DNA from: Gilliamella sp. App4-10
Lineage (GTDB): Bacteria; Pseudomonadota; Gammaproteobacteria; Enterobacterales; Orbaceae
NCBI RefSeq assembly: GCF_001690495.1
Contig: NZ_LZGS01000053.1
Span: 1-58,021, forward strand
DNA length: 58,021 nt
Reading direction: 5' to 3'
The first letter of the stretch is position 1; every line of letters starts with the position of its first letter. The notes beneath the pieces are model-generated. The model did not search any database. It was not told the origin of the DNA and saw only the letters and a list, made by a program, of their open reading frames with translations. A program made the position numbers and the translations under genes. This document shows positions 18,140-29,470 of this stretch, one piece after another.

Positions 18140-20947
18140 CTATGCAAAATGTCGCACTTCGCCTTGGCCGTGAATGTTTTCTGCACAACGTTTACATAAG
18201 TGTGTTGTTGGCTCATTATCGACAGTATAGTGCCAACAACGAGGGCATTTATCACCTTGCGCCTTAGCGAGTTCAATTTTCAGTCCTTGAATATCGCTTT
18301 GCACAGCATTGGCTGGCGCTGATTGTAATGGTTTTACGCTCGCTTGTGATGTAAGTAAGACAAAGCGTAATTCATTCTCTAATTTAGCTAATGTTGCGAC
18401 AATATCTTCGTCAGCATAAAGCGTAACAGCAGCTTCAAGGGCGCCACCAATCACTTTATCGTTACGACCTTGTTCAAGCACTTTATTCACTTCGCTACGA
18501 ATCGCTAAAATCTGCGCCCAATATTCGCTATTTAAAGCTTCGTTATCTGACAAAGCAAAGAGTGAGCTATACCACTCATCTTCAAAAACAAATTCTTGTT
18601 TGTTTGTCATTGGTAGATATTGCCAAATTTCGTCTGCGGTAAAAGATAAAATTGGCGCGATCCAACGAACCATTGCTTGTGCAATATGATATAAAGCCGT
18701 TTGGCAACTGTGGCGAGCAATACTATCGCTTTTAGCTGTGTACTGGCGATCTTTGATGATATCTAAATAGAATGATCCCATTTCGATTGAGCAAAATTGC
18801 ATAATACGTTGCACCACTTTGTGGAAATCATAATTTTCATAAGCCTGAATGATCTGCTCTTGTGCTTCTTTTGCCATACTCACTGCCCAGCGATCAAGTA
18901 CGACCATATCTTCTGGTTTAACCATATCTTTCACTGGTTCGAAACCATTTAAGTTAGCGAGCAAAAAGCGCGCGGTATTACGAATTCGGCGATAACTGTC
19001 AGCAGCGCGTTTAATAATTTCATCTGAATAACTCATTTCGCCTGAATAATCGGTCGATGCAATCCATAAACGTAAAATATCGGCTCCAAGTTTGTTCATC
19101 ACTTCTTGTGGTGTGACAATATTACCAAGCGATTTAGACATCTTACGGCCTTGCCCATCAACCACAAAACCGTGAGTTAATACTTGTTTATAAGGTGCTT
19201 GGTTATTGATAGCCGTTGATAACATTAATGAAGACATAAACCAACCACGATGCTGATCAGAACCTTCTAGATAAAGATCGGCTTCATGCCCTTCAAACTC
19301 AGGGCGTGAGGCTACGACCGAATAGAATGTCGATCCCGAATCAAACCAAACATCTAATGTATCGGGTACTTTTCGGTAATCTTCTGCATCAGGACCTAAA
19401 AGGTCTTTAATATCCGCATCCCACCAGGCTTGAATACCATCTTTTTCAACTAATTTAGCGATTTTTTCAATTAATGCTAACGTGTCTGGATGAAGTTCTT
19501 CGGTCTCTTTGTGAACAAATAACGTCATTGGCACGCCCCACGTGCGTTGGCGAGAAATGCACCAGTCTGGTCGATTAGCTACCATGGTTTCAATGCGTGC
19601 TTGCCCCCAATCAGGGATCCAGCGGACTTGCTTGATCTCTTCTAATGATTGCGTTCGCAAGCCTTGCTTTTCCATGCTGATAAACCATTGCGGTGTTGCG
19701 CGATAAATGACCGGTGTTTTATGACGCCAACAACATGGATAGCTATGTTCGATGTTTTCAAAGTGTAGTAACGCGTTATGTTCTTTTAATATTTCAACGA
19801 CAACTTTATTGGCTTTGAATACAAATAAACCATCTAATCCAGCACCAGTACCCGGTAGGTAACAACCATTACCTCCAACGGGATTTGCTACTTCAAGACC
19901 ATATTTTTGACCGACCATAAAGTCTTCTGTACCATGACCCGGTGCGGTATGTACTGCACCCGTACCTGCATCAATAGTAACGTGCTCGCCAAGTACCACA
20001 GGTTCATCAAAATCAAGGAATGGGTGTTTAAAACGTAATAACTCAAGTGCCTTACCTTGACAGCTACCTAACACTTTCCATTCGCTGATATTGGCTCGCT
20101 TCATCACAGTTTCAACTAAATCAGTGGCTAAGATTAGACACTCTTTATCATTGATTTGAACAAGTTGATATTCAAAATCTGCATTTAAAGCAATCCCTCG
20201 GCTAGCTGGTAATGTCCAAGGTGTGGTTGTCCAAATAACAGCATAAATAGATAAATTGGTATTGATACCAAATTTATTTGCGACGGCTTGATTATCAACC
20301 GCTTTAAATTTTACATCGATTGCTGGTGATGATTTATCATAATATTCAACCTCGGCTTCCGCTAAAGAAGACATACAATCAGTACACCAATAAACCGGTT
20401 TTGCGCCTTTAACTAAATGACCATTTTCAATCACTTTACCTAAAGCTCGAATAATGTTGGCTTCTGTATCATAATTCATGGTGCGATAAGGATTTTGCCA
20501 ATCACCAAGTACGCCCATACGAATAAAATCGGCTTTTTGTAGTTCAACTTGTGAAGCCGCATAATCGCGACAAATTTGGCGAAATTCAGCTGGAGATACT
20601 TTAACTCCTGGTTTACCAACTTGCTCTTCGACTTTTTGTTCAATGGGTAAGCCATGACAATCCCATCCTGGAATATACGGGGAATCATAACCACTTAAAC
20701 CTTTTGATTTGATAATGATATCTTTGATAATTTTATTAACAGCATGACCAATATGAAGTTTACCGTTTGCATAAGGAGGACCATCATGCAAAATAAAGGT
20801 TTTTTTCCCTTTTTTTACTTGGCGGATTTTGCGATAAAGTTCTTTATCGTACCAGTTTTGTAACATAGCTGGTTCTCGTTTAGCCAAATCGCCTCGCATT
20901 GGAAATCCGGTTTCCGGTAAATTTAAAGTATTTTTATAGTCTGTCAT
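18140..20947 (-). CDS. ileS: Isoleucyl-tRNA synthetase
   Basis: Class I synthetase charging tRNA-Ile, with proofreading of valine. The 935-residue protein has [14 protein letters not shown] (HIGH motif, about 57-70), the editing domain ([14 protein letters not shown] and [16 protein letters not shown]), [20 protein letters not shown] near 602, an anticodon-binding domain, and a C-terminal zinc site CPRCW ... CKRC. Length agrees with E. coli IleS (938). It lies 36 bases downstream of the ribF stop in the conserved ribF-ileS-lspA-ispH cluster. Confidence 0.98.
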   Translation of the reverse strand: MTDYKNTLNLPETGFPMRGDLAKREPAMLQNWYDKELYRKIRQVKKGKKTFILHDGPPYANGKLHIGHAVNKIIKDIIIKSKGLSGYDSPYIPGWDCHGLPIEQKVEEQVGKPGVKVSPAEFRQICRDYAASQVELQKADFIRMGVLGDWQNPYRTMNYDTEANIIRALGKVIENGHLVKGAKPVYWCTDCMSSLAEAEVEYYDKSSPAIDVKFKAVDNQAVANKFGINTNLSIYAVIWTTTPWTLPASRGIALNADFEYQLVQINDKECLILATDLVETVMKRANISEWKVLGSCQGKALELLRFKHPFLDFDEPVVLGEHVTIDAGTGAVHTAPGHGTEDFMVGQKYGLEVANPVGGNGCYLPGTGAGLDGLFVFKANKVVVEILKEHNALLHFENIEHSYPCCWRHKTPVIYRATPQWFISMEKQGLRTQSLEEIKQVRWIPDWGQARIETMVANRPDWCISRQRTWGVPMTLFVHKETEELHPDTLALIEKIAKLVEKDGIQAWWDADIKDLLGPDAEDYRKVPDTLDVWFDSGSTFYSVVASRPEFEGHEADLYLEGSDQHRGWFMSSLMLSTAINNQAPYKQVLTHGFVVDGQGRKMSKSLGNIVTPQEVMNKLGADILRLWIASTDYSGEMSYSDEIIKRAADSYRRIRNTARFLLANLNGFEPVKDMVKPEDMVVLDRWAVSMAKEAQEQIIQAYENYDFHKVVQRIMQFCSIEMGSFYLDIIKDRQYTAKSDSIARHSCQTALYHIAQAMVRWIAPILSFTADEIWQYLPMTNKQEFVFEDEWYSSLFALSDNEALNSEYWAQILAIRSEVNKVLEQGRNDKVIGGALEAAVTLYADEDIVATLAKLENELRFVLLTSQASVKPLQSAPANAVQSDIQGLKIELAKAQGDKCPRCWHYTVDNEPTTHLCKRCAENIHGQGEVRHFA

Positions 20948-20983
20948 GCTGATTTATTCCAGTTAAATTTGTTGATACTACTT

Positions 20984-21922
20984 TTAATTGGTTAATTGTG
21001 CACTGATCTTTTTCGCAGTGCAAACATCTTGTGTAATTTGTTGTTTTAATTCTGCTAATGAATCAAACTTTTTCTCGTCGCGTAATTTTTGAATGAAAGT
21101 TATGTCTAAATATTGTCCATAAATTTTATCTGAAAAGTCAAATAGATTCACTTCTAAAATGGCTTTTTTTCCATCAATAGTTGGTCTTATACCAATATTG
21201 GCAATACCATAATAAGTTTGATTACAACAACTGTTTTTTACTTTAACAAGATAAACGCCTTGCAAAGCAGGTTTTTTACGATGTAAATGAATATTAGCTG
21301 TTGGAAACCCTAATTGTCTAGCCAAAGCATTGCCATGAACTACGCGACCTTGTATTGTATAATTACGCCCCAACAGACAATGAGCCAATTCGAAATCACA
21401 ATTTAAAAGTGCTTGGCGAACAGCAGTACTACTAATACGAAAATTATTCCAAACAAATGTTGGCATGCTTTCTACTGCAAAGTCGTGATTGCGTGCATAT
21501 TGTTGCAGTAAGGTGATATCGCCTTTGCGTTCAAACCCAAATCGAAAATCATCACCAATAGTAATATATTTAGCTTGCAGCTTATTAATTAACCAATCTT
21601 GAATAAAATGACTGGCAGGCATGTTGGCAAAAGTTTGTGTAAATGGAATAGCAATAATATAGTCGATACCTAATTTTTCAATAAAAATGACTTTTTCTTG
21701 AAAAGAGGTTAACCGTGAAGGGGCATTATTGGGACTAAAAAATTCTAAAGGTTGGGGCTCAAATAACATAACCACCGTTGGCAAGTTTAGCTGTTTGCCT
21801 TTTTCAATTAAATGATTTATTAATTGCTGGTGCCCTAAGTGCACACCATCAAAGTTGCCCAATGTAAGCACACACTGAGTAAATTGATTTTTTAAATTAG
21901 TTATGCCCCGAATAATTTTCAT
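20984..21922 (-). CDS. ribF: Bifunctional riboflavin kinase / FAD synthetase RibF
   Basis: Makes FMN and FAD from riboflavin. The 312-residue protein has an N-terminal adenylyltransferase (TLGNFDGVHLGHQ, then VGDDFRFG-like IGDDFRFGF and ISSTAVRQAL) and a C-terminal kinase (GRVVHGNALARQLGFPTAN, IGIRPTI, and LEVNLFDF). I chose ATG 21922 (MKIIRGI), matching the E. coli start; an ATG 33 bases upstream is in the same frame. It heads the operon with ileS, lspA and ispH. Confidence 0.96.
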   Translation of the reverse strand: MKIIRGITNLKNQFTQCVLTLGNFDGVHLGHQQLINHLIEKGKQLNLPTVVMLFEPQPLEFFSPNNAPSRLTSFQEKVIFIEKLGIDYIIAIPFTQTFANMPASHFIQDWLINKLQAKYITIGDDFRFGFERKGDITLLQQYARNHDFAVESMPTFVWNNFRISSTAVRQALLNCDFELAHCLLGRNYTIQGRVVHGNALARQLGFPTANIHLHRKKPALQGVYLVKVKNSCCNQTYYGIANIGIRPTIDGKKAILEVNLFDFSDKIYGQYLDITFIQKLRDEKKFDSLAELKQQITQDVCTAKKISAQLTN

Positions 21923-22050
21923 GAAAACGATGTTATTTATTTTAAATAGCCGCAAATTATACCAATCTTTCTTTCAGATGCACACTATATAAAATAGGCT
22001 TTTTGTTGTTTAGTATTTAGTGTCTATTTTGATGAAAAAATATCTTGCTA

Positions 22051-22094
22051 TTTTTAGTTGCTACTACTATTTATTTTATTGTAGCAACTAAAAA
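22051..22094. repeat. 14-bp inverted repeat between ribF and folE
   Basis: TTTTTAGTTGCTAC (22051-22064) and its exact reverse complement (22081-22094) flank a 16-base AT-rich loop. It lies 55 bases after the folE stop on the folE strand. Because the stem itself ends in five U/A pairs it lacks a free U tract, so it is an unusual terminator at best. Confidence 0.75.
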
Positions 22095-22148
22095 TCATGA
22101 TATTTAAGTTTTTAACCAATTGAATATATTTTTATGTAGCTGATTAAT

Positions 22149-22808
22149 TTAATTATGGTTTAAAGTGCGCAAAAATTCCTGTCTGGTACTTGGATTAGTT
22201 TTAAATCCACCACCAAGGGCCGTTGTGGTTGTCATACTACTTGAGTCTTTAATACCTCTTGCTTTTACGCAATAATGGGTAGCATCAATTGAAACGGCAA
22301 CATTGACAGTACCAAGTAAAGTTTGTAGTGCAACTAAAATTTGTTGGGTTAGTCGTTCTTGTACTTGTGGGCGCTGCGAGAAAAACTCAACAATACGATT
22401 GATTTTAGATAGTCCGATCACTTTATCTTTCGGAATATAAGAAACCGTGGCTTTACCGTCTATTGTGACAAAGTGGTGTTCACAAACACTAGTTAGGGTA
22501 ATATTGCGAACGGTGATCATCTCATCAACTTGCATTTTATTTTCGATTAGCGTAATTTTCGGAAAATTTTCATAATAAAGACCAGAAAAAATCTCATCAA
22601 CATACATTTTCGATACACGGTGAGGAGTTTCTGCAAGGCTGTCATCAGACAAATCGAGCTCCATTAGCTTCATAATTTCACGAAAATGTGACTCGATTTT
22701 TGCTTTACGCTCACTATTATCCATTGCTAAACGGTATGATGGTGTCTCAAGGTTTTTAGCAGCAAGTGCCGCTTTTACTTTTTGCGCAGCAAGACTTAAT
22801 TCTGTCAT
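22149..22808 (-). CDS. folE: GTP cyclohydrolase I (FolE)
   Basis: Zinc enzyme that converts GTP to dihydroneopterin triphosphate, first step of folate synthesis. The 219-residue protein has the zinc and catalytic residues in [13 protein letters not shown] and the [13 protein letters not shown] segment, plus [22 protein letters not shown]. Length equals E. coli FolE (222) within a few residues. It is divergent from polA and appears monocistronic. Confidence 0.97.
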   Translation of the reverse strand: MTELSLAAQKVKAALAAKNLETPSYRLAMDNSERKAKIESHFREIMKLMELDLSDDSLAETPHRVSKMYVDEIFSGLYYENFPKITLIENKMQVDEMITVRNITLTSVCEHHFVTIDGKATVSYIPKDKVIGLSKINRIVEFFSQRPQVQERLTQQILVALQTLLGTVNVAVSIDATHYCVKARGIKDSSSMTTTTALGGGFKTNPSTRQEFLRTLNHN

Positions 22809-22885
22809 TTATTACATACTCAAGCGAAAAATGAATGTAGCATTATATAACACTCATTATGTAATATACAGTTGTTTACGAATAG

Positions 22886-22925
22886 TTTTATACTGAAACG
22901 TAGTTTTTCCTGAAACTTTTTTACA
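22886..22925 (+). repeat. 40-nt dispersed intergenic element, copy 2
   Basis: TTTTATACTGAAAC, ten variable bases, then CTGAAAC and TTTTTTACA. It is in the divergent folE/polA gap, 84 bases before polA. It aligns without gaps to the copies at 16209, 25844 and 42935. Confidence 0.8.
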
Positions 22926-23009
22926 TTATGTGATAGCCTTAATAAGAATATTATCGCTAATTAGGTTATACTATTAGGTATTAAATTGAATAATATTTAG
23001 GTAACCATA

Positions 23010-25787
23010 ATGCCAAATAACACACCGATTATTTTAATTGATGGATCATCTTATCTTTACCGTGCTTTTTTTGCATGTCCTCCATTAACCAATGCTAAAG
23101 GTGAGCCAACAGGCGCTATTTTTGGTGTAATTAATATGATTCGTAGTTTGCTTAACCAATACAATCCTACACATATTGCGGTGGTCTTTGATGCTAAAGG
23201 AGGATCTTTCCGTAATGAGATCTATAGCGAATATAAGGCCACTCGTGAAGCGATGCCTGAAAATCTTCGACCACAAATTGAACCTATTCACACTATTTTG
23301 AAAGCCATGGGCTTACCACTACTTTGTATTGACGGTGTCGAAGCGGATGATGTCATTGGTACATTGGCTAGACAAGCAGAAAAGGAAAATCTTGAAGTAT
23401 TGATTAGTACTGGCGATAAAGATATGGCTCAGTTAGTGAGTGATAAAATTACGCTAATTAATACCATGAATAACACTGTTCTGGATCCAAAAGGTGTAAT
23501 AGAAAAATTTGGCGTTCCACCTGAAAAAATTATTGATTATTTGGCATTAAGAGGTGATTCATCAGATAATATTCCAGGTGTTCCCGGTGTGGGAGAAAAA
23601 ACAGCTCAAAGCTTATTAGCTGAATTTAAAAGTGTCAAAGATATTTATGCTAATCTAGATAAAATAGAAACGTTATCAATCCGAGGCGCTAAATCATTAA
23701 AGAAAAAATTGATTGATAATCAGAATGATGCAGAACTTTCTTATTTATTAGCCACAATTAAAACCGATGTTAAGTTAGATTTTACCAATGAACAACTGAT
23801 GGTTAGTGATATTGATATCAATGCTTTGGTCGAGTTATTTGCTTATTATGGCTTTCATCGTTGGCAAAAAGAGTTAATCGCAGGTAACTTTTTGAAAAAA
23901 CAACAAAATACATCGACTAAAATTAAAGATAATTCATCTTTATTTCAAATGGATGATAAGTCTGTTAAACAAAACAAAGCCACTGATTATCAATGCATCT
24001 TAACTCATGAACAGTTAGATGACTGGGTTAATAAATTAACTGACAGTAAGCAGTTTGCCTTTGATACCGAAACGAACAGTATTGATCATGTTCATGCAAA
24101 ATTAGTTGGTATTTCTCTGAGTGTTAATTCTCAACAAGCCGCTTATATACCGCTTTCACATCATTATTTAGGTGTACCACAGCAATTACCGATAGATGAT
24201 GTGTTAAACAAATTAAAACCGGTTCTTGAAAATCCCAAAATTAAAAAAATTGCTCAGAATGCAAAATTTGATTATTGTGTGCTAGCCAATTATGGTATTG
24301 AAGTGCGAGGAATTACATTTGACACTATGCTGGAATCCTATGTGTTAAATAGCACCGAACGTCACGATATGGACAGTATGGCAAATCGCTATTTAAACCA
24401 TAAAACCATTACTTATGATGAATTAACTAAAATTGATAAAAAACAATTTACCATTGATGAGATCGAGATAGAAAAAACCACGCAATATGCTGCTGAAGAT
24501 GCCGATATCACATTACGATTGCATCATAAACTATGGTCAACTATTGAAAAAAATGAAAAATTAACCAAACTGTTTGCCGACATTGAAATGCCACTTGCCA
24601 TTGTGCTAGCTGAAATGGAAAGAACTGGTGTACTTGTTGATGCTAAACAGCTTAATGAGTTTTCTAATGAACTTAGCAAACAATTACAAGAGACTGAAAT
24701 CGAATTACAATGTCTTGCTGGAGAAAAATTTAATCCCGCATCACCTAAACAGATTCAAGCTATTTTATTCGATAAGCATAAATTACCTGTACTCAAAAAG
24801 ACCCCCAAAGGTGATCCTTCAACCAGTGAAGAAGTGTTAAGCGAGCTTTCTAATGATTATGAATTACCAAGAATGATTTTATTTCATCGTGGATTGGCTA
24901 AACTTAAAAATACTTATACGGATAAACTACCATTAATGATTAGTCCGAAAGATCAGCGAATTCATACCAATTATAATCAAATTGGCACCATAACAGGGCG
25001 ATTATCGTCAAATGATCCGAATTTACAAAATATTCCTGTGCGTAATGAAGAAGGACGTCGAATTCGGCAAGCTTTTATTGCACCAACAGGTTATAAAATT
25101 ATGTCTGCCGATTACTCACAAATTGAGTTACGCATTATGGCGCATTTATCACAAGATAAAAGTTTACTTTATGCTTTTGCTAACGACAAAGATATTCACC
25201 GTGTGACTGCTAGTGAAATTTTAGGTAAATTAGAATCGGAAGTGAGTTCTGAAGAACGACGACGCGCTAAAGCAGTTAATTTTGGTCTAATTTATGGAAT
25301 GAGTGCCTTCGGTTTGTCTAAACAGATTAATATTGCTCGTAAAGAAGCACAATTTTATATTGATCGCTACTTTGAACGTTATCCGGGCGTAAAAAACTAT
25401 ATGGAACAGACCCGCCAATTGGCCACTGAACAAGGTTATGTTGAAACGTTATCGGGTCGCCGATTATATTTACCCAAAATTACTTCAACCAATGGTATTG
25501 AGCGACGAGGTGCTGAACGTGCAGCTATTAATGCACCAATGCAAGGTACGGCGGCTGATATCATCAAAACAGCGATGATTAAAATGAGTGAATGGATTAA
25601 AAGCCTGCCTATAGGTAATATTAGGATGGTGATGCAAGTCCACGATGAACTCGTATTTGAAGTAAAAGAGGAATTGATTGAGCAGTATCAAACTCAAATA
25701 AAATCGATCATGGAAAACTGCTATCAACTATCTGTACCATTAAAAGTGGATGTCGGCGTGGGTGATAATTGGGATGAAGCACATTAA
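23010..25787 (+). CDS. polA: DNA polymerase I
   Basis: Repair and Okazaki-fragment polymerase. The 925-residue protein has all three parts: 5'-3' exonuclease (residues 1 to about 290; VFDAKGGSFRNEIYSEYKA, GVEADDVIGTLA, LRGDSSDNIPGVPGVG), an intact 3'-5' proofreading domain (FAFDTETNSID with the DxE pair, then IAQNAKFD and YAAEDADIT), and the polymerase domain with motif A MSADYSQIELRIMAHLS, motif B RRAKAVNFGLIYGMS and motif C MQVHDELVFEV. Length equals E. coli PolA (928). No sign of damage. Confidence 0.98.
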   Translation: MPNNTPIILIDGSSYLYRAFFACPPLTNAKGEPTGAIFGVINMIRSLLNQYNPTHIAVVFDAKGGSFRNEIYSEYKATREAMPENLRPQIEPIHTILKAMGLPLLCIDGVEADDVIGTLARQAEKENLEVLISTGDKDMAQLVSDKITLINTMNNTVLDPKGVIEKFGVPPEKIIDYLALRGDSSDNIPGVPGVGEKTAQSLLAEFKSVKDIYANLDKIETLSIRGAKSLKKKLIDNQNDAELSYLLATIKTDVKLDFTNEQLMVSDIDINALVELFAYYGFHRWQKELIAGNFLKKQQNTSTKIKDNSSLFQMDDKSVKQNKATDYQCILTHEQLDDWVNKLTDSKQFAFDTETNSIDHVHAKLVGISLSVNSQQAAYIPLSHHYLGVPQQLPIDDVLNKLKPVLENPKIKKIAQNAKFDYCVLANYGIEVRGITFDTMLESYVLNSTERHDMDSMANRYLNHKTITYDELTKIDKKQFTIDEIEIEKTTQYAAEDADITLRLHHKLWSTIEKNEKLTKLFADIEMPLAIVLAEMERTGVLVDAKQLNEFSNELSKQLQETEIELQCLAGEKFNPASPKQIQAILFDKHKLPVLKKTPKGDPSTSEEVLSELSNDYELPRMILFHRGLAKLKNTYTDKLPLMISPKDQRIHTNYNQIGTITGRLSSNDPNLQNIPVRNEEGRRIRQAFIAPTGYKIMSADYSQIELRIMAHLSQDKSLLYAFANDKDIHRVTASEILGKLESEVSSEERRRAKAVNFGLIYGMSAFGLSKQINIARKEAQFYIDRYFERYPGVKNYMEQTRQLATEQGYVETLSGRRLYLPKITSTNGIERRGAERAAINAPMQGTAADIIKTAMIKMSEWIKSLPIGNIRMVMQVHDELVFEVKEELIEQYQTQIKSIMENCYQLSVPLKVDVGVGDNWDEAH

Positions 25788-26067
25788 TTAGGCTAAATCA
25801 GTCCCAAATAAAGCAGTCTTAAATAAAATAACCAAATGCTAAATTTTATACTGAAACACATGCTTTCCTGAAACTTTTTTACAAATTGTGGGTTGATTTT
25901 CTAGCATTAATGGCACTATTGCCGAAACTTTTCGGCGTGTTAGAATAGGCAACTATATTGAATTGATATCAACATGTTATTTTGCTTGTTGATACAGGCA
26001 GAATAAGGAAAGGGTGCTGTCGTTTTGTTATTTAAGCTCGCTTTTCTGTTATTATTAGGATTATTTC
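25788..26067 (+). other. polA-gltX intergenic region
   Basis: About 280 bases. It holds copy 3 of the 40-nt element (25844-25883) and a small hairpin, GCCGAA (25921-25926) with TTCGGC (25931-25936), without a T run. No gene-like frame is seen. The gltX promoter is probably in the right half, but I cannot place it confidently. Confidence 0.6.
25844..25883 (+). repeat. 40-nt dispersed intergenic element, copy 3
   Basis: TTTTATACTGAAAC, ten variable bases (ACATGCTTTC), then CTGAAACTTTTTTACA. It lies between polA and gltX, in the same orientation as copies 1 and 2, 184 bases before gltX. It differs from copy 4 at only two of 40 positions. Confidence 0.8.
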
Positions 26068-27498
26068 ATGAAAATCAAAACCCGATTTGCACCGAGCCCA
26101 ACAGGCTATTTACATGTAGGTGGTGCACGTACAGCGCTTTATTCTTGGCTCTATACACGCCATGCAAAAGGTGCATTTGTATTACGTATTGAAGATACCG
26201 ATCTGGAGCGTTCAACGCCCGAAGCGATTGAAGCGATTATGGAGGGTATGAATTGGTTAAAATTATCATGGGACGAAGGTCCTTATTTTCAAACCAAACG
26301 TTTTGATCGTTACAGTCAGGTCATCGATGAAATGTTAGCAAAAGGTACCGCTTATCGTTGCTACTGTTCTAAAGAACGCCTTGAAAAATTGCGTGAAGAG
26401 CAGATGGAAAAAGGTGAAAAGGCGCGTTATGATGGCCATTGCCGTTGTGATTCGGTACAAAAAGAACATTCTCATGATGAACCTCATGTTGTTCGTTTTG
26501 CTAATCCTATTGATGGCACTGTTATCTTTAATGATTTAATCCGTGGACCGATTGAGATTGCCAATAAAGAGCTTGATGATCTTATTATTCGTCGCACTGA
26601 CGGTTCACCAACTTATAATTTCTGTGTAGTTGTTGATGATTGGGATATGGAAATTACCCATGTTATACGTGGTGAAGATCATATCAACAACACGCCTCGC
26701 CAGATCAACATTCTCAAAGCATTAGGTGCGCCATTACCTGAATATGGGCATGTATCGATGATTTTAGGGGATGATGGACAAAAATTATCTAAGCGTCATG
26801 GTGCGGTCAGTGTAATGCAATATCGTGATGACGGTTATTTACCCGAAGCGCTACTTAACTATTTAGTACGCCTTGGTTGGTCACATGGCGATCAAGAGAT
26901 ATTCTCAGTACCTGAAATGATTAGTTATTTTTCATTAGATGCGGTGAGTAAATCAGCCAGTGCATTTAATACTGAAAAACTACTTTGGTTAAATCACCAT
27001 TATATTAATCATTTAGATGCAGATTATGTCGCACAGCATTTAGTTTGGCATATGAATCAACAAGGCTATGATTTAGCTAACGGTCCCGATCTCATTACAA
27101 TTATTAAGCTATTTGGCGAACGTTGTAAAACACTAAAAGAAATGGCTGAGTCTTGTTCTTATTGTTATCAAGACTTTGCTGAATTTGATGCTGATGCGGC
27201 TAAAAAACATTTACGTCCAGTCGCCAAAGAGCCATTAGAAACAATTAAAGCGAAAATTGAAGCGATTGCTGATTTTGATTGGCAAATTGATAAAATTCAT
27301 CATGCCATTGAAGCAACGGCAGCTGAGCTTGATGTTGGTATGGGAAAGGTCGGTATGCCACTACGCGTTGCCGTAACTGGCATCGGACAATCACCATCGG
27401 TTGATGCGACCGTTTTTGCAGTTGGCAAAAAGCGCACGCTTACTAGAATTGATAAGGCGTTGGCATATATTGCACAGCGAGAACAATCTCAAAATTAA
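26068..27498 (+). CDS. gltX: Glutamyl-tRNA synthetase
   Basis: Class I synthetase for tRNA-Glu. The 476-residue protein has [17 protein letters not shown] (HIGH variant), the zinc-knuckle cysteines in YRCYCS and [21 protein letters not shown], and KLSKRHG (KMSKS) near residue 237, followed by the helical anticodon-binding region. Length matches E. coli GltX (471). It is upstream of ydbH with 56 bases between them. Confidence 0.97.
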   Translation: MKIKTRFAPSPTGYLHVGGARTALYSWLYTRHAKGAFVLRIEDTDLERSTPEAIEAIMEGMNWLKLSWDEGPYFQTKRFDRYSQVIDEMLAKGTAYRCYCSKERLEKLREEQMEKGEKARYDGHCRCDSVQKEHSHDEPHVVRFANPIDGTVIFNDLIRGPIEIANKELDDLIIRRTDGSPTYNFCVVVDDWDMEITHVIRGEDHINNTPRQINILKALGAPLPEYGHVSMILGDDGQKLSKRHGAVSVMQYRDDGYLPEALLNYLVRLGWSHGDQEIFSVPEMISYFSLDAVSKSASAFNTEKLLWLNHHYINHLDADYVAQHLVWHMNQQGYDLANGPDLITIIKLFGERCKTLKEMAESCSYCYQDFAEFDADAAKKHLRPVAKEPLETIKAKIEAIADFDWQIDKIHHAIEATAAELDVGMGKVGMPLRVAVTGIGQSPSVDATVFAVGKKRTLTRIDKALAYIAQREQSQN

Positions 27499-27554
27499 TA
27501 GACATTTATTGCAGGGGATACCCTGCAATTATTTTTGCCTAATCGAGAACTACT

Positions 27555-29168
27555 ATGGTTCGCTTAAAAAAACGCTATTGGATCTCACTGAGTATCTTAT
27601 TTTTTATCGTACTATTTTGCTTGTATGGATGGCGTTATTGGCAGTCATTCAAACTGAAACATGGGATTATGGTCGATTGGCATGGTGCTAGCGTTGGTTT
27701 TAAAGGTCTTACTTTTGATGAACTTACTGTGAGTAAGCAATCTCAAATCTCTATAACGGCTAGAAATCTAATAATTTCGTGGTCACATTTATCTGCAAAC
27801 AATTTGGATGTTCACTGGAAAATAAATCAATCTGAAACGGTTTTAGATTCTGCCGGCAACATAGTGGGTACTGCTACTGAAAATCTTAATCAATCTGATC
27901 TTGATTTTTCTTTGATTCCAACGATTATTTATTGGTCACCTAAGACAATTCATATAGATACATTGCGATTTTATGAACAAGATAAAGAACAATTAGATTT
28001 AAAAGTCGATATCAGTAAACAGCAGCAAGCTATACAACTTAATCTATCAACCAATAATCACGATATCGCACAATTATCGGCAACTTTATTCTTTGATCAA
28101 ACTGCCTCACGTTTTGATGTGCAAAATGGTCTTTTTAAAACATCTCTAAATCAATTCGGTCTAAAAAATAGTCATTTGACGTTGCCATTTACTGGCTGGA
28201 TATCTGGTAATCAATTGGCATTAATGACTTCAGATAAAGCTTTAATTAGTATAGAGAATGCGAATCTTTCTGATGATTTAATTCTTGGCTCTTCCGTAGG
28301 AGGAGTGAACATTCAACTTGCATCAAAAATTCCATTTGATCGTAATCAACTCTTTGTTACAGCAATGCTAACGATTAATAAACTCAATGGTATTTATAAA
28401 AGTAGTGAAATCAAATCGGTGACAGGTGATGTCAATATGATTGTTAAAGATAACCGATTTACGATTTCGACGCCGGCGTTAAATGTCCAAGAAGTAAATA
28501 TGGGTGTCGCCTTTAAAAAGGTAAAATTAGTGGGTAGTTATTCCGCTTCATTTAAAGCACCTAGCAAAGGCATAGTTACTTGGAAAAAGCTTCAAGCTGA
28601 TATTTTTTCTGGTTCAGTTTTTATTGAACCGAGTAAATTGAATTTAGCTAAATTACCCCAACAATTAAATTTAAAGATAAAACAGATACAATTAAAAGAT
28701 ATTCTTACTAAATATCCAACCGAAGGGCTTGCTGGCGACGGTACGATGGATGGTTTTTTACCAATTACATTATTAAAAGCGAAAACAAAGAGTGAAGCGG
28801 CATTTGAAGTGGCAATTAAAAATGGGCAGATAACTACAATTAATCAAGGTTATTTACAGTTTGAAAATTCAGCCTTAAAGAATTATGCGCAAAGTAACCC
28901 AAATATGAAAATACTCACTGATATTATTAAAAACTTTCATTATACTAAATTACAAGGTACAGTTGATTACGCTAACGACATTGCTAAATTGAAATTGAAT
29001 ATTCAAGGAAGTAATTTAGATGTTGAAAATGGCAAAGCAGTGAATTTAAATATCAATCTTGAAGAAAATATGGCTAAATTGCTGATGAGTTTACAGTTGT
29101 CCGATCAAATTAGTGAGCCTATCCGTAAACGTATTGAAGCACGTTTAAAAAAGGAATTTTCAAAATAA
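27555..29168 (+). CDS. ydbH: YdbH-like AsmA-family intermembrane lipid transport protein (short)
   Basis: A 537-residue protein with one N-terminal membrane helix (about 9-27) and a long beta-strand-rich periplasmic part. In E. coli, YdbH (879 aa) is an AsmA/TamB-like bridge that carries phospholipids between the two membranes with TamB and YhdP, partnered by the lipoprotein YnbE. Identification rests largely on the following ynbE and ydbL genes and on the C-terminal pattern (DGFLPITL, GQITTINQGYLQFEN). It is over 300 residues shorter than the E. coli protein, so the bridge may be shorter or the repeat number reduced. Starts with ATG. Confidence 0.8.
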   Translation: MVRLKKRYWISLSILFFIVLFCLYGWRYWQSFKLKHGIMVDWHGASVGFKGLTFDELTVSKQSQISITARNLIISWSHLSANNLDVHWKINQSETVLDSAGNIVGTATENLNQSDLDFSLIPTIIYWSPKTIHIDTLRFYEQDKEQLDLKVDISKQQQAIQLNLSTNNHDIAQLSATLFFDQTASRFDVQNGLFKTSLNQFGLKNSHLTLPFTGWISGNQLALMTSDKALISIENANLSDDLILGSSVGGVNIQLASKIPFDRNQLFVTAMLTINKLNGIYKSSEIKSVTGDVNMIVKDNRFTISTPALNVQEVNMGVAFKKVKLVGSYSASFKAPSKGIVTWKKLQADIFSGSVFIEPSKLNLAKLPQQLNLKIKQIQLKDILTKYPTEGLAGDGTMDGFLPITLLKAKTKSEAAFEVAIKNGQITTINQGYLQFENSALKNYAQSNPNMKILTDIIKNFHYTKLQGTVDYANDIAKLKLNIQGSNLDVENGKAVNLNINLEENMAKLLMSLQLSDQISEPIRKRIEARLKKEFSK

Positions 29169-29179
29169 GAGGTTATTTT

Positions 29180-29365
29180 ATGGTACGAAATGTTATTGCA
29201 ATGATAATATTAGCCGGTGCATTAATCGGATGTTCACCAACAGTTAAAGTTCAAGCCCCGAGCGAACCCATTAATATTAATTTGAATGTTAAGATAGACC
29301 ATGAAATTAATATTAAAGTCGATAAAGAATTAGATAATATCATCAATAAATCAGGATTATATTAA
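29180..29365 (+). CDS. ynbE: YnbE family outer-membrane lipoprotein
   Basis: A 61-residue lipoprotein with signal peptide and lipobox ALIGC (Cys18), followed by SPTVKVQAPSEPININLNVK and a beta-strand repeat of alternating hydrophobics. YnbE is known to extend the YdbH beta-groove at the outer membrane. It starts 11 bases after ydbH and precedes ydbL. Confidence 0.9.
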   Translation: MVRNVIAMIILAGALIGCSPTVKVQAPSEPININLNVKIDHEINIKVDKELDNIINKSGLY

Positions 29366-29470
29366 ATCAATAGGTTTTATTTTCATCTATCCTTTTGAGT
29401 GTGACTAATAGAAAAATCTATATCCGCATTCAAATTAATAAAATATGATGTATTTATTAAGGAGTTTGTT

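Noticed and set aside
22886-22945. TTTACA/TTGACA at the end of the 40-nt element as a shared -35 box
   Set aside because: No consistent -10 hexamer lies 16-18 bases later in the four copies, and copy 4 is downstream of lysS in a convergent gap.
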